NCBI GenBank assembly: GCA_023664085.1
Contig: JAMPGE010000008.1
Location: 1-56,644 of the forward strand
Direction: 5' to 3'
Source of the DNA: Muribaculum sp.
GTDB lineage: Bacteria; Bacteroidota; Bacteroidia; Bacteroidales; Muribaculaceae
DNA: 56,644 nt
Shown: positions 28,174 through 37,146 of the stretch, one piece after another
How positions within the stretch are numbered: position 1 is the first letter of the stretch
Layout: the number at the start of each line of letters is the position of its first letter
Program-made: the position numbers and the translations under genes
Notes under the pieces: model-generated
Told to the model about the DNA's origin: nothing
Databases searched by the model: none
The model's input: only the letters and a program-made list of their open reading frames with translations

Positions 28174-29190
28174 ATGAGTAAACCTTATGTAATGGGTGTC
28201 GATATAGGAGGCACCAACACAGTGTTCGGCATCGTAGATGCCCGCGGTCATGTGCTTGCTAGTGACTCAGTAAAGACTAAAAAACACGCAAATTTCGATG
28301 ACTACCTTGAGGAACTGCATGCCGGCATGGATCGCCTCATCAAAGCAAACGAAGCCGAGGATAAGATTCAAGGTATCGGTATAGGTGCGCCCAATGCTAA
28401 TTTCTACACCGGAGAAATCCAGAATCCACCAAACCTGCCTTGGGGTCCGATCATCCCGCTCGCGGAAAAAATGAGTAAGATATTCGGAGGAATTCCGGTA
28501 GCTATCACCAATGATGCCAATGCCGCTGCTTTGGGAGAACTTACATATGGAGCTGCCCGCGGTATGAAGGATTTCATCATGATAACGCTCGGCACCGGTG
28601 TAGGATCCGGCATCGTGATCAATGGTCAGCTGGTTTATGGCCACGATGGTTTTGCAGGTGAACTCGGCCATGTGATCGTGAAGCGCAACAACGGACGAAT
28701 CTGTGGATGCGGACGCACAGGATGTCTGGAGGCATATTGTTCTGCAACAGGAGTGGCTCGTACTGCACGTGAATTCTTGGAAATACGCACAGAACCATCC
28801 ACTCTGCGCAATCTTCAGATCGAAGACATCACATCCAAGGATGTATATGACGCTGCCGTAGCAGGAGACAAGATGGCACGCGAAATTTTTGAATATACCG
28901 GCACCATCATGGGTCAGGCTTTTGCCGATATGGTAGCCTTCTCCAGTCCGCAGGCAATAATACTTTTCGGAGGTTTGGCTAAAAGCGGTGATCTGTTACT
29001 TCGTCCGGTGAAAGAAGCATTCGAAAGCAGTCTTTTCCCCATCTTCAAAGGCAAGACCAAAATCATCCTTTCAGAACTGAAGGAGAGCGATGCAGCCGTG
29101 CTCGGAGCAAGTGCACTCGGCTGGGAAGCAAAATACAGATATGAGGCTCCCCATACTATCGATGCGATTGTGCCTGCTTCCAAGTCTTAA
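28174..29190 (+). CDS. ROK-family sugar kinase (glucokinase-like), copy 1
   Basis: 338-aa ATP-dependent sugar kinase; glucose or an N-acetylhexosamine is the likely substrate. Phosphate loop DIGGTN is at 10-15 and the catalytic base Asp114 is in TNDANAAALGE. GTGVGSGIV binds ATP. The ROK zinc site is His166 with Cys177, 179 and 184 (GHV...CGCGRTGCLEAYC). No N-terminal helix-turn-helix, so it is an enzyme rather than a NagC-type repressor. It has its own promoter and a large hairpin after it. It is paralogous to the kinase at 41065. Confidence 0.93.
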   Translation: MSKPYVMGVDIGGTNTVFGIVDARGHVLASDSVKTKKHANFDDYLEELHAGMDRLIKANEAEDKIQGIGIGAPNANFYTGEIQNPPNLPWGPIIPLAEKMSKIFGGIPVAITNDANAAALGELTYGAARGMKDFIMITLGTGVGSGIVINGQLVYGHDGFAGELGHVIVKRNNGRICGCGRTGCLEAYCSATGVARTAREFLEIRTEPSTLRNLQIEDITSKDVYDAAVAGDKMAREIFEYTGTIMGQAFADMVAFSSPQAIILFGGLAKSGDLLLRPVKEAFESSLFPIFKGKTKIILSELKESDAAVLGASALGWEAKYRYEAPHTIDAIVPASKS

Positions 29191-29215
29191 AAGTTATTTC
29201 TATTTAAGTCTTATA

Positions 29216-29266
29216 AATTCACCCAAGTTCTTCAAGTTGATTCAACCTGATGAACTTGGGTGAATT
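29216..29266. terminator. 15-bp perfect hairpin between ROK kinase and maf
   Basis: AATTCACCCAAGTTC (29216-29230) pairs perfectly with GAACTTGGGTGAATT (29252-29266). The 21-nt loop contains a further GTTG / CAAC mini-stem. It lies between converging genes and is probably a bidirectional terminator, though the T tail is interrupted. Confidence 0.7.
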
Positions 29267-29305
29267 ATGTTTCTTCCATACTTAAATATTGATTCAAATG
29301 GCAAG

Positions 29306-29887
29306 TCAGAAGAATTTGAGCTCTTGATAAAGGCGGTGGACAGGTAGACCCATCACATTGTAGAAAGAGCCATGAATTGATTCCACTGCCGCTGCCCCAA
29401 TCCATTCCTGTATTCCATAGGCTCCCGCCTTATCCACCGGATTGAACGCATTCACGTAATAATCAATTTCTTCATCCGAAAGTTTGGCAAACGAAACATC
29501 GGTAACGGTGGTAAAAGAAGTGCGACGCATTTTTGTAGTAATTGTAACACCGGTTGCCACCTGATGTACATAACCGGACAGTGACCTTAGCATACTCCGG
29601 GCTTCTTCAATATTTTTCGGTTTGCCATATGCTTTGCCGTTGAAAATGACTAATGTATCGGCAGTTATTACGAGTTCGTCGCCACTCAAATGGCTGTTGA
29701 TGGCGTTTGACTTCATTTCACTGAGATATTGCGGCACTTCCAGTATCGGCATATCTTCAGGATACGTCTCTTCGAGTCCTCCCACTGAAATTACATTGAA
29801 CGGGATGCGGAGATGTTCGAGAAGTTCCCGACGGCGAGGTGACTTACTTGCCAGCAACACCTTGTATTTTTCAAGATTATTCAGCAT
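29306..29887 (-). CDS. maf: Maf-family nucleoside triphosphate pyrophosphatase
   Basis: 193-aa house-cleaning enzyme that hydrolyses dTTP/UTP or modified nucleotides to the monophosphate. The signature is LLASKSPRRRELL near the N-terminus. VITADTLV and the C-terminal AGAYGIQEWIGAAAVESIHG carry the other conserved acidic and lysine-pocket regions. The ATG at 29887 is used; a TTG at 29935 would add 16 residues before the core. It is the last gene of the run from 32193, 67 nt after kdsC. Confidence 0.93.
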   Translation of the reverse strand: MLNNLEKYKVLLASKSPRRRELLEHLRIPFNVISVGGLEETYPEDMPILEVPQYLSEMKSNAINSHLSGDELVITADTLVIFNGKAYGKPKNIEEARSMLRSLSGYVHQVATGVTITTKMRRTSFTTVTDVSFAKLSDEEIDYYVNAFNPVDKAGAYGIQEWIGAAAVESIHGSFYNVMGLPVHRLYQELKFF

Positions 29888-29954
29888 ATCAAATTTATCT
29901 TTACAAATTACTAAAACTATCTCACTAAAGCCCAAATTTTTATGAGCCTGACGG

Positions 29955-30479
29955 TTACCAACCGAAAGCGTGTGTATCCTTCATCCAAAGACCCTTTGAC
30001 TTAAGGACTTGCTCCAGAAGATCTCGCCCACAACCATATCCTCCGGAATAAGCAGAGATATAGAGAGACGTACTTTTCACTTCCCATGCGGCGTCATACG
30101 GACAGGTGGGAAGTCCTACGTATCTCAGGCACTGCAAATCGGGAATATCGTCTCCCATATATGCCACTTCCTCCGGTTTCAGATTATTGATTTCCATCCA
30201 TTGTTGAAGTACCGGAAGTTTACGTGCTGCTTTTTGAAATATGTCAGTTACCCCAAGGGCATTGTATCTTACTTCGGTGGCCCGGGCGTTGCCGCCGGTG
30301 ATAATGGCAATTTTAAGACCGCATTTCACAGCCAGTTGTAGGGCATAACCATCTTTAATATTGACCATTCTCATCGGTTGGCCGTCTTCCGACATTGGAA
30401 TGGTGGATGGCGACAACACTCCGTCGATATCAAATGCTACGCCCTTTATCTTGCTGAGATCATAGTTGATTGCGCTCAT
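29955..30479 (-). CDS. kdsC: 3-deoxy-D-manno-octulosonate 8-phosphate phosphatase
   Basis: 174-aa HAD phosphatase that frees Kdo from Kdo-8-phosphate for lipopolysaccharide core synthesis. The nucleophile pair is Asp17 and Asp19 in FDIDGVLS, ITGGNA is motif II, and GDDIPDL motif IV. There is no cap domain, as expected of tetrameric KdsC. It overlaps the upstream gene by an ATGA junction. It supplies the only clear pathway label in this operon. Confidence 0.92.
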   Translation of the reverse strand: MSAINYDLSKIKGVAFDIDGVLSPSTIPMSEDGQPMRMVNIKDGYALQLAVKCGLKIAIITGGNARATEVRYNALGVTDIFQKAARKLPVLQQWMEINNLKPEEVAYMGDDIPDLQCLRYVGLPTCPYDAAWEVKSTSLYISAYSGGYGCGRDLLEQVLKSKGLWMKDTHAFGW

Positions 30480-31207
30480 GTATGAGATTCTATTATTGAT
30501 TCTGAAATAAGGTTATACAATTTAGCTTCGGATATCATTCCGAATGAAAGCAGTTGCTGAAGGTGAGAGTGGATCACCTTTGAGTCGCGACGTACAGCAG
30601 GACCTGTCTGCGCGTCATGAGGATTCATAAATTCAATTTTTTTCAAGGTCTCTTTAATTAGAGGAAGGAGGATACTTATATCCAGACCGTCTCTTTGAAG
30701 GATTTCATCAGCTATATCCATCATCCTGTTGGCAAAATTGCATGCGAATACCGCGGAGAGATGTATCAGTTTTCGGCGAAAATTGTCTGCCGTCTCAACC
30801 CGGGCACTCACGGCGGACGAAAGCGATATTAGGTCTGTTTCCGTGTCATCGTCTGATCCCTCAATAAAAAAGGGAATGGTAGAGTAATCAAGATTGCGCG
30901 ATTTGGAGAAGGTCTGAAGAGGATATAACACTCCTTTTGGGCCGCTATACTTGCTGAGAATTTCTAAAGGGATACTCCCGGCGGTATGGGCAATTATTGC
31001 ATGTTCATCAACGTGTGGCGCAAGCCTTTCGGCCACACTCTCCACGGCATTGTCCGAAACGCATATAAGATATAAATCTGCTTTATCCGGCAGATTTTCC
31101 AATGTGTACGGATTGACTGAAGCAACGGCCTTGCCCACGGATTGAAAAGCCTTGGCAAGATGAACGGCTACATTGCCACGCCCTATGATTGCTATATTGT
31201 CTATCAT
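30476..31207 (-). CDS. Rossmann-fold DUF2520 protein
   Basis: 243-aa protein with an N-terminal NAD(P)-binding fold (IAIIGRGNVAVHLAKAF, glycines near 9-14) and a C-terminal all-helical DUF2520 half (from about 130). It resembles F420/NADP oxidoreductases and pyrroline-carboxylate-reductase-like enzymes. Substrate unknown. It overlaps kdsC by 4 nt and begins 11 nt after the ATP-grasp-like gene, so these three are one translational unit. Confidence 0.85.
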   Translation of the reverse strand: MIDNIAIIGRGNVAVHLAKAFQSVGKAVASVNPYTLENLPDKADLYLICVSDNAVESVAERLAPHVDEHAIIAHTAGSIPLEILSKYSGPKGVLYPLQTFSKSRNLDYSTIPFFIEGSDDDTETDLISLSSAVSARVETADNFRRKLIHLSAVFACNFANRMMDIADEILQRDGLDISILLPLIKETLKKIEFMNPHDAQTGPAVRRDSKVIHSHLQQLLSFGMISEAKLYNLISESIIESHT

Positions 31208-31218
31208 TAAAGTATTAC

Positions 31219-32193
31219 TTATTTAAAAAACTGACCCATCGTGGTACGCATATTTATTTCCACACAACTCCGAATTCCCCCGTTGCTAAGTGCCATCATG
31301 TCAATACCCGCCGGTCCTTGATAATATGGGGCTACGAGTGCCATAAGAGCTTCCTCCTGCTTTTTAATGAGTTGAGGAGTGAAGAGGGGAGTGGCTTTTT
31401 CTATCAATGCTATGATTTCTTTCTGCTGCAGCAGGCGGTTGTTGAGATAATGGCCATGAGTATCCGTTCGAAACAGTGAAAGTCCTTTGAAATCCACATT
31501 CTCTTTACTGATCATCCATTCTGTGGCGAAGTCGATTACTTTTTCAGAAGCAATCTCCGCTATTATGGATCCTTGTCTGCGAAGGATTCCTCTGGCCCAT
31601 GCAAGAATTCTATCTTCAGGAAGAGTGCGGCAGTCGAGCACTCCTCTTCCGCTGCTGCTCCATGGAGCCTTTAAGAAGCATGGAGGATTGGAACGAATGT
31701 GGTTTATCACTTCTTCTATGGAAAATAATTCCATGGGGATGGGTTCACCAAGATACTTATTGAATGGAATGGTAGTGCGTCGGTGCGACACGTCTCTTAC
31801 CCCATCGATCCATTCCGGGGATGGCATTGACTCTCTCGGAATACCCATGGCGAGCAGAAATTGAAAAACCGAATGATCCCAACCCCAGGGTCTTACGGAT
31901 GTGATGTTTGCGATAATGCCTGCTAGTTCCGCCGAGGAAGGAGTGAGGGTGAAAATGTTTCTTTTATCGCAATTAAAATCATTTCTAAGAACGGCCAAAT
32001 CATGCGGTGGAATTTCATCTTGAAAAAGAACGGCATCGTTTTCATTGGCCATCATTAATGGAATCCGAGGCATCGATCGTCGGAGTTTTACCACGGAAGC
32101 CGGAGGAGTAAACCTTCGTCTGCCCATAGCCAGAGCATAATCATGTTCGGGATTGAAGATGACTAACCTGCGCATATAGGATTCGTTTTTCAT
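31219..32193 (-). CDS. uncharacterised ATP-grasp-like protein
   Basis: 324-aa soluble protein, opening RRLVIFNPEHDYALAMGRRR. Three ATP-grasp hallmarks are visible. CFLKAPWSSSGRGV (172-185) is a lysine plus glycine-rich loop for ATP. GPAGIDMM (293-300) has an acidic metal site. CVEINMRTTMG (310-320) is the E-x-N-x-R metal/phosphate motif. ATP-grasp enzymes join a carboxylate to an amine or thiol through an acyl phosphate. I recognise no named subfamily, and I infer it may act in an envelope or small-molecule pathway from its place before kdsC. Starts at 32193 or 32175 are both possible; a TTG at 32223 is not favoured. Confidence 0.78.
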   Translation of the reverse strand: MKNESYMRRLVIFNPEHDYALAMGRRRFTPPASVVKLRRSMPRIPLMMANENDAVLFQDEIPPHDLAVLRNDFNCDKRNIFTLTPSSAELAGIIANITSVRPWGWDHSVFQFLLAMGIPRESMPSPEWIDGVRDVSHRRTTIPFNKYLGEPIPMELFSIEEVINHIRSNPPCFLKAPWSSSGRGVLDCRTLPEDRILAWARGILRRQGSIIAEIASEKVIDFATEWMISKENVDFKGLSLFRTDTHGHYLNNRLLQQKEIIALIEKATPLFTPQLIKKQEEALMALVAPYYQGPAGIDMMALSNGGIRSCVEINMRTTMGQFFK

Positions 32194-32259
32194 GGCCTTA
32201 ACTATCGAACTGCGGTATCGCAATAACTATCAATCTACAGTTTCTGATTTGGATTTATA

Positions 32260-32299
32260 CTGTCAAAAACCATGAAAGGCGCGTAAATGCGCCTTTCAT
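32260..32299 (-). terminator. intrinsic terminator of bamD-rpoZ
   Basis: Perfect 11-bp stem ATGAAAGGCGC / GCGCCTTTCAT (32272-32282, 32289-32299) with 6-nt loop, followed on the minus strand by GGTTTTTG. It separates rpoZ from the ATP-grasp run, which therefore needs its own promoter; I could not place one. Confidence 0.88.
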
Positions 32300-32341
32300 A
32301 CCGGGGTAAACTACCGGAGATTCCGAGTGGTTTAAGGCAAA

Positions 32342-32686
32342 TTAAGCCTCGTCCCCAAGGATGTTTTCTTTTTTCTTCAAAGGATTGGAGAAATAAAGTT
32401 TGTGTTCCACATATTCTTGTGTGGCGATCAGAGTCGGTTTGGGAAGTCGTTCGTAGATTTTTGAAATTTCGATCTGTTCACGATTTTCCGAAACTTCTTC
32501 CATATTGTCTGTGGAGGAGAACTCCTGAAGCTTCTTTTCCAATTCCTTTTTAAGGTCTACGCTGATTTGGTTGGCACGTTTGCCGAGGATGCAGACGGTT
32601 TCATAAACGTTGCCGGTCTGCTCTGCGAGAGCCATGAGGTCGCGTGTCACAGTATTGGAAGGAGCTTTGGTCTTCTTGTAATCCAT
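32342..32686 (-). CDS. rpoZ: RNA polymerase Rpb6/omega-type subunit
   Basis: 114-aa small RNA polymerase subunit in the diverged Bacteroidetes form. The omega/Rpb6 core is NVYETVCILGKRANQISVDL, the helix that latches the beta' subunit. A charged helix and PKPTLIATQEYVEHKLYF follow. It lies 91 nt downstream of bamD, the order common in Bacteroidales, and is followed by a strong terminator. Confidence 0.9.
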   Translation of the reverse strand: MDYKKTKAPSNTVTRDLMALAEQTGNVYETVCILGKRANQISVDLKKELEKKLQEFSSTDNMEEVSENREQIEISKIYERLPKPTLIATQEYVEHKLYFSNPLKKKENILGDEA

Positions 32687-32777
32687 GTTTCTATTTAGTT
32701 TCCAAATGAATTTTTCTCAATGATAATTTACGAAAGAGAGGAGGAGTCGAGGAGAGTCTGAGTGGAGAGAGTGCCAT

Positions 32778-33578
32778 TTATTCTTTGACGTGTCTACGTG
32801 CTATATTATAAATGTTTTTTGCTTCGTTAAGGTTTTTTGATTCAGGAAAATTATTGGTAAAGGAATAATATTCATCGATTACGTCTCTGAATCGTTCCTG
32901 TTTTTTTTCTTCTACGGACTGGCGTGCTATCTGATATTTGGATTTCAGAATGAGCATCTCAAAGTCTTCGCGATATTTGGAATAAGGGTACTCCTTAAGA
33001 GCGTTTTGAGCGGTGATGATGGCGGCTTCATAGTTATTGCCTAAGAAGTTACCCATATTGTAGTAGAGTTGGGCATTCTGCAGTTCCTTAAGGGTGAGTT
33101 TGTCCTGCATTTCAAAGATCGCGTTTTGCGCAAGCGTCACTTTGTCGCTACGTGGGAAATAGTCGAGAAAGCTCTGCAACTCCTCTATAGCTTTGATAGT
33201 ATTGCTCTGATCGAGTTGAGGGTCGGGACTGCTGAGGTAATAACCGTAACCGCTGTAGAATCTGGAGAGCTCGGCATAGATTCCCTTGGGATATCGGGTA
33301 TAATAAGTTTTGAAGTAAAGAGCGGAATTGAGATAGTCCTGATTTTCGTAGTGCGACATTGCGAGAAGAAACAGGGCTTCCTCCCCGTGGGGACCCCCTC
33401 TAAGGGGAGTGATAAGATCGGTAAGGATTGTAGAAGCCTGCACGTACTTCTTTTTGTCGTAAGCACGCTTGGCAAAATCGTATTTATATTCTATATCCCG
33501 GCTTTTGATAGCCTTGGAATATTCTCCGCAACTACATAATAGAAGTAGCGAGGCGCAGAATAAAAGTAATTTACGCAT
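32778..33578 (-). CDS. bamD: outer membrane assembly lipoprotein BamD
   Basis: 266-aa lipoprotein of the BAM complex that inserts beta-barrels. A short signal ends at the lipobox LCSC (Cys17). Five TPR-like helical pairs follow, from KRAYDKKKYVQASTILTDLI to NLNEAKNIYNIARRHVKE. Length and domain order match the family. The ATG at 33578 is used; TTG at 33587 would add three residues. It is transcribed from the promoter at 33641-33672 together with rpoZ. Confidence 0.93.
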   Translation of the reverse strand: MRKLLLFCASLLLLCSCGEYSKAIKSRDIEYKYDFAKRAYDKKKYVQASTILTDLITPLRGGPHGEEALFLLAMSHYENQDYLNSALYFKTYYTRYPKGIYAELSRFYSGYGYYLSSPDPQLDQSNTIKAIEELQSFLDYFPRSDKVTLAQNAIFEMQDKLTLKELQNAQLYYNMGNFLGNNYEAAIITAQNALKEYPYSKYREDFEMLILKSKYQIARQSVEEKKQERFRDVIDEYYSFTNNFPESKNLNEAKNIYNIARRHVKE

Positions 33579-33640
33579 CTGTATCAAAATATAGACAGAT
33601 AAGTGATATTATGTATGGAGCATTGCTTCTGTCCGAACTG

Positions 33641-33672
33641 CAAAATTAATAAATTTTATAAACGCGGCCAAA
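33641..33672 (-). promoter_or_regulatory. bamD-rpoZ promoter
   Basis: Minus strand TTTG (33672-33669), 20-nt spacer, TAATTTTG (33648-33641): a perfect consensus. Start near 33635, leader about 57 nt. Confidence 0.75.
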
Positions 33673-33707
33673 TTTTTAAATCTTTAATTGTGAATTTTGC
33701 AAAAGAT

Positions 33708-33738
33708 TTTGACGCTTGGCGGATTTTGATTAATTTTG
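33708..33738 (+). promoter_or_regulatory. promoter of the PASTA protein-rluD pair
   Basis: TTTG (33708-33711), 19-nt spacer, TAATTTTG (33731-33738). Start near 33744, leaving only about 17 nt before the ATG at 33761. Confidence 0.75.
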
Positions 33739-33760
33739 AAGGTCTAACACGTACTGAAAT

Positions 33761-34534
33761 ATGTCGACTGATCAGAATAGTAATCATAAAGGATTTATAG
33801 GCAAGCACCCTGTGATAGCAAATATCGCAATTATAATACTCGTGGCCGTGCTTGGTATTTGGATAGTATATCTCTCTCTTGCCCTGTTTACAAAACACGG
33901 GCAGTCGGAGGTGGTGCCTTCTGTCGAAAATATGTCGTATACCAAGGCCGTATCAATTCTTCATGACCAAGGATTCAATGTGGATATTCGCGATTCTGTA
34001 TATAAAGACAATGTTCGTCCGGGATACGTGATAGAGCAATTTCCAAAACCAAACTCCGAGGTAAAACCCGGTCGTAAGATATTTCTGTATATCAACGCAG
34101 TTCATCCAAAGGAAGTTGTGATTGATGATGGCCCCAATGCACAGGAGTATGCATTGAGGAGCCAATCGTATCGTACTGGTCTTGCACGTCTGGAAGAACT
34201 TGGCTTTAAGAATATAAAGGTGGTGAGAGTGCTGGGCGTGGATAACTGCATTGTTAAAATTACTGCCAATGGGCAGCCCGTAAGAAAGATGCAGCGTGTG
34301 CCGATCAATGCACGGATCGTAATCGAGATCAGCGACGGCAGACTTCAGAATCTACGTGATTCTCTATATCAGATGGAGACCATTCGCTCACTTCAGGAGC
34401 AGGAGCAACAAAATCCGGTATATGAGGATCCGTATTCGGTGGATCCCGGATATAATCCATCTGTACCCGCCCCTCAGGAGCCGACACCTGCTCCCGCACC
34501 GAGTCAGGAAGAGGAAGGAATAGAATATTTCTAA
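33761..34534 (+). CDS. PASTA-domain membrane protein
   Basis: 257-aa bitopic inner membrane protein. A short cytoplasmic start, one helix (about 20-43) and a periplasmic part follow each other. PASTA domains lie at about 50-111 (PSVENMSYTKAVSILHDQGF) and about 140-195, ending in a proline/glutamate-rich tail. PASTA domains bind peptidoglycan stems in kinases and penicillin-binding proteins. Here no kinase or transpeptidase is fused, so it may be a wall sensor or scaffold. One nt separates it from rluD, the arrangement usual in Bacteroidales. Confidence 0.88.
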   Translation: MSTDQNSNHKGFIGKHPVIANIAIIILVAVLGIWIVYLSLALFTKHGQSEVVPSVENMSYTKAVSILHDQGFNVDIRDSVYKDNVRPGYVIEQFPKPNSEVKPGRKIFLYINAVHPKEVVIDDGPNAQEYALRSQSYRTGLARLEELGFKNIKVVRVLGVDNCIVKITANGQPVRKMQRVPINARIVIEISDGRLQNLRDSLYQMETIRSLQEQEQQNPVYEDPYSVDPGYNPSVPAPQEPTPAPAPSQEEEGIEYF

Positions 34535-34535
34535 A

Positions 34536-35684
34536 ATGGCTGAATTGGATTTGAACGCTAGAGAGGATTCATCGGAAGGAGGTTGCATTAAAGACGAATT
34601 ATGCGATGTGGCCTCGTGTGCAGAAGAAAATGCGGATGATGTCTTTGAAGAAGAAGCGGCAGTGGAGCCTTCTTATATTACTGACGATGGCCGGGAATTG
34701 TATGAGCATTTTCGCTTTGAAGCCGACAAAGGTCAACAGTTACTGAGAGTTGACAAGTTTCTGGCCACACGAATGGAGCGCACGTCGCGCAACCGCATTC
34801 AACAGGCCGCGGATGCCGGTTGCATCATAGTCAACGGTAAAGCCGTTAAATCCAATTACCGTGTCAAACCGCTCGACGTGGTGAGCATTGTAATGGATAG
34901 GCCACGTTATGAATTTGAAATCATCGCCGAGGATATTCCGCTTGATATAGTCTATGAGGATGATGATTTACTTGTGGTCAATAAGCAGGCGGGTCTTGTA
35001 GTGCATCCGGGCCATGGCAACTATCACGGCACTTTGGTCAACGCTTTGGCATGGCATTTCCGCGATAATCCCAATTATGACGTAAATGATCCTCGGTTGG
35101 GTCTTGTGCATCGAATTGATAAAGACACTTCCGGGCTTCTCGTGGTAGCAAAGAATCCGGAAGCCAAGACTGAATTGGGCAAGCAGTTTTTCAACAAAAC
35201 TACTCGAAGAGAATATCGTGCTTTGGTTTGGGGAGATTTCCAAGAAGACAAGGGTACCATTGTAGGCAATATTGCCCGCAATCCCCGCAATAAGCTTCAA
35301 ATGGCTGTTTTTTCCGATCCTGAAATTGGCAAACATGCAGTGACCCATTATGAAGTATTGGAAAGATTCGGATATGTCTCTTTGGTAAAGTGTGTGCTTG
35401 AAACCGGTCGTACCCATCAGATTCGCGTGCATATGCAAAGCCAAGGTCATCCTCTTTTCAACGATGAGCGTTATGGCGGCGAAAGAATACTAAAGGGAAA
35501 TCCTTCGAGTAGCTATAAGAAGTTTATTGATAACTGTTTTGCGATTTGTCCACGACAAGCTTTGCATGCAAAGACGTTAGGATTTCGTCATCCCCGCACC
35601 GGCGAGGAAATGAACTTTGATTCCGAGTTGCCGGAGGATATGAGCCAATTGCTAAATAAGTGGCGTCAATACCAAAGAGATTAA
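34536..35684 (+). CDS. rluD: 23S rRNA pseudouridine synthase, RluD family
   Basis: 382-aa enzyme that isomerises uridines in helix 69 of 23S rRNA. An S4 RNA-binding domain covers about 69-115 (LLRVDKFLATRMERTSRNRI). The catalytic block is LVHRIDKDTSGLLVVAKN (about 190), with the essential aspartate in HRIDKDTSG. ETGRTHQIRVHM is the family's later motif. About 55 acidic residues precede the S4 domain, an extension of the usual length. Starts 1 nt after the PASTA gene, so translation is coupled. Confidence 0.94.
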   Translation: MAELDLNAREDSSEGGCIKDELCDVASCAEENADDVFEEEAAVEPSYITDDGRELYEHFRFEADKGQQLLRVDKFLATRMERTSRNRIQQAADAGCIIVNGKAVKSNYRVKPLDVVSIVMDRPRYEFEIIAEDIPLDIVYEDDDLLVVNKQAGLVVHPGHGNYHGTLVNALAWHFRDNPNYDVNDPRLGLVHRIDKDTSGLLVVAKNPEAKTELGKQFFNKTTRREYRALVWGDFQEDKGTIVGNIARNPRNKLQMAVFSDPEIGKHAVTHYEVLERFGYVSLVKCVLETGRTHQIRVHMQSQGHPLFNDERYGGERILKGNPSSSYKKFIDNCFAICPRQALHAKTLGFRHPRTGEEMNFDSELPEDMSQLLNKWRQYQRD

Positions 35685-35717
35685 GAACCGCTTCTAAAGC
35701 TAAATTTTTATAAGACG

Positions 35718-35730
35718 GACTCTAAGAGTC
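35718..35730 (+). terminator. weak hairpin after rluD
   Basis: GACTC-TAA-GAGTC followed by TTTGGG. Short stem and short T run, so low confidence. The first arm belongs to a TTATAAGACGGACTCTA word that also occurs near 5600. Confidence 0.3.
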
Positions 35731-35776
35731 TTTGGGCATTAAGATTCTGCGTATTAAGGTTTTTATTGGAATAAGT

Positions 35777-37000
35777 CTATGGTGTGTGGCGTAGGGTCAG
35801 CACTGTGATTTCAGGCGTAGCTCCGATTCGGAAGGGGAGTCCTACTTCACCGTTTCCTATGTTGACGTAAATTCTGATTGGTGTGCCGTCTTTTGCAGTC
35901 TTTTCATAGAGGCCACCCCATTGTTTATATCGATATTGTGCAGGTGACCAGCGGTATTTACCAATGGTAACCATAAACTGCATGGCGTGGGTATGTCCGC
36001 TCAAAGATAAGTCAATGTTTGTATTTTTTGATACTTCCTGTCTCCAATGTTCCGGATTGTGTGTAAGTAGAATTTTGAATCTGTCATCGTTTTGATTGAA
36101 GCATGAGTCTGGCGATGAGGGATAAGCTTTATTGAGATCTCCATATTGGTGGAAGGGGGGTTCTCCCCAGTTTTCCACACCAATGAGCATGATGGTATCG
36201 TTGTGATGTATAAGCGGAATATTCTTATTATTTAGCAATGTCCATCCCATTTTCGCCTGAATTTCAGCCAATCTCTTATTGTTGGCAATTCTCTGTTCTG
36301 GAAATTGCCATGTGATGTAATCCCCGTAGTCATGATTGCCAAGAATGGAATATACTCCATCCTTGGCTCTAAGCCGAGAAAGGGTATTTACAAAAGGAAG
36401 GATTTCTGATGTCTCACGGTTGACGATATCTCCTGTAAAAACTATAAGATCCGGTTTGATGGAATTTATGGAATCTACGAGTTGGGCTACAAATGTAGTG
36501 TCGGAGCCCCATGTGCCTACATGTGAGTCGGAAAACTGCACGATTCTATATCCGTTGAAGGCCTTGGGCACTTTGGGAGAATCAATAGTAACTTCGTTTA
36601 CCCGAATTTCGTATCGTCCTACCAGCGCACCCCACCAAATCATTATAAAAGTGAGAAAACCAAGCGGCAACCCGGCCCAAAGTCCTGAATTAATGCGAGG
36701 ACGTTTCCATATCACGGGAATTCTTCCGACCAACGAACAAATCACGTAGACTAATTTGGAAATGTATATGGAGAGGTAAGCGTAAAGCATCCACATGATA
36801 GTGGAGATACCCTCATCGACATCCCTGCGGGGCATACAGAGCGTGACAGTAAGAAAAATCCAACATATTACCGATGAAAAAGCATATATTTTCGATGAAA
36901 TCTTGAAATGAGCGAATTTTTTGAAGTCGAGCCATATAATCCAATCCAAAAGGATTGAAATTACGTAGCTTATTATTATCATTATTACAGGGACTCTCAT
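35777..37000 (-). CDS. membrane-anchored metallophosphoesterase (YkuE-like)
   Basis: 407-aa protein. Four or five N-terminal helices (about 1-135) are followed by a calcineurin-fold domain with every ligand motif intact: FSDSHVGTW, TGDIVNRET, LGNHDYGD, LLTHNPEHW and SGHTHAMQF. YkuE-type enzymes are thought to act at the membrane, possibly on lipid phosphates; the substrate here is unknown. Its start codon abuts a plus-strand ATG (CATATG at 36998-37003). The 146-bp gap to the next gene upstream shows no consensus promoter, so read-through from the acyltransferase is possible. Confidence 0.9.
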   Translation of the reverse strand: MRVPVIMIIISYVISILLDWIIWLDFKKFAHFKISSKIYAFSSVICWIFLTVTLCMPRRDVDEGISTIMWMLYAYLSIYISKLVYVICSLVGRIPVIWKRPRINSGLWAGLPLGFLTFIMIWWGALVGRYEIRVNEVTIDSPKVPKAFNGYRIVQFSDSHVGTWGSDTTFVAQLVDSINSIKPDLIVFTGDIVNRETSEILPFVNTLSRLRAKDGVYSILGNHDYGDYITWQFPEQRIANNKRLAEIQAKMGWTLLNNKNIPLIHHNDTIMLIGVENWGEPPFHQYGDLNKAYPSSPDSCFNQNDDRFKILLTHNPEHWRQEVSKNTNIDLSLSGHTHAMQFMVTIGKYRWSPAQYRYKQWGGLYEKTAKDGTPIRIYVNIGNGEVGLPFRIGATPEITVLTLRHTP

Positions 37001-37146
37001 ATGAAAAGATTTGGTATGCCGATTTTTATGATAATATCAGTTGGATTGGTTTCTGCGTACGGTCTTGATATGGTACACAATTTGACTACTCATATATAAA
37101 TGCATAAAACTTATCTGGCTATAAGCTTTTCCTATGATTGAATGAT

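Noticed and set aside
37001..37099. 32-codon plus-strand frame (MKRFGMPIFMIISVGLVSAY...) sharing CATATG with the phosphoesterase start
   Set aside because: It resembles a tiny membrane peptide, but no promoter or ribosome site is visible and a frame of this length is common by chance in 146 bp.
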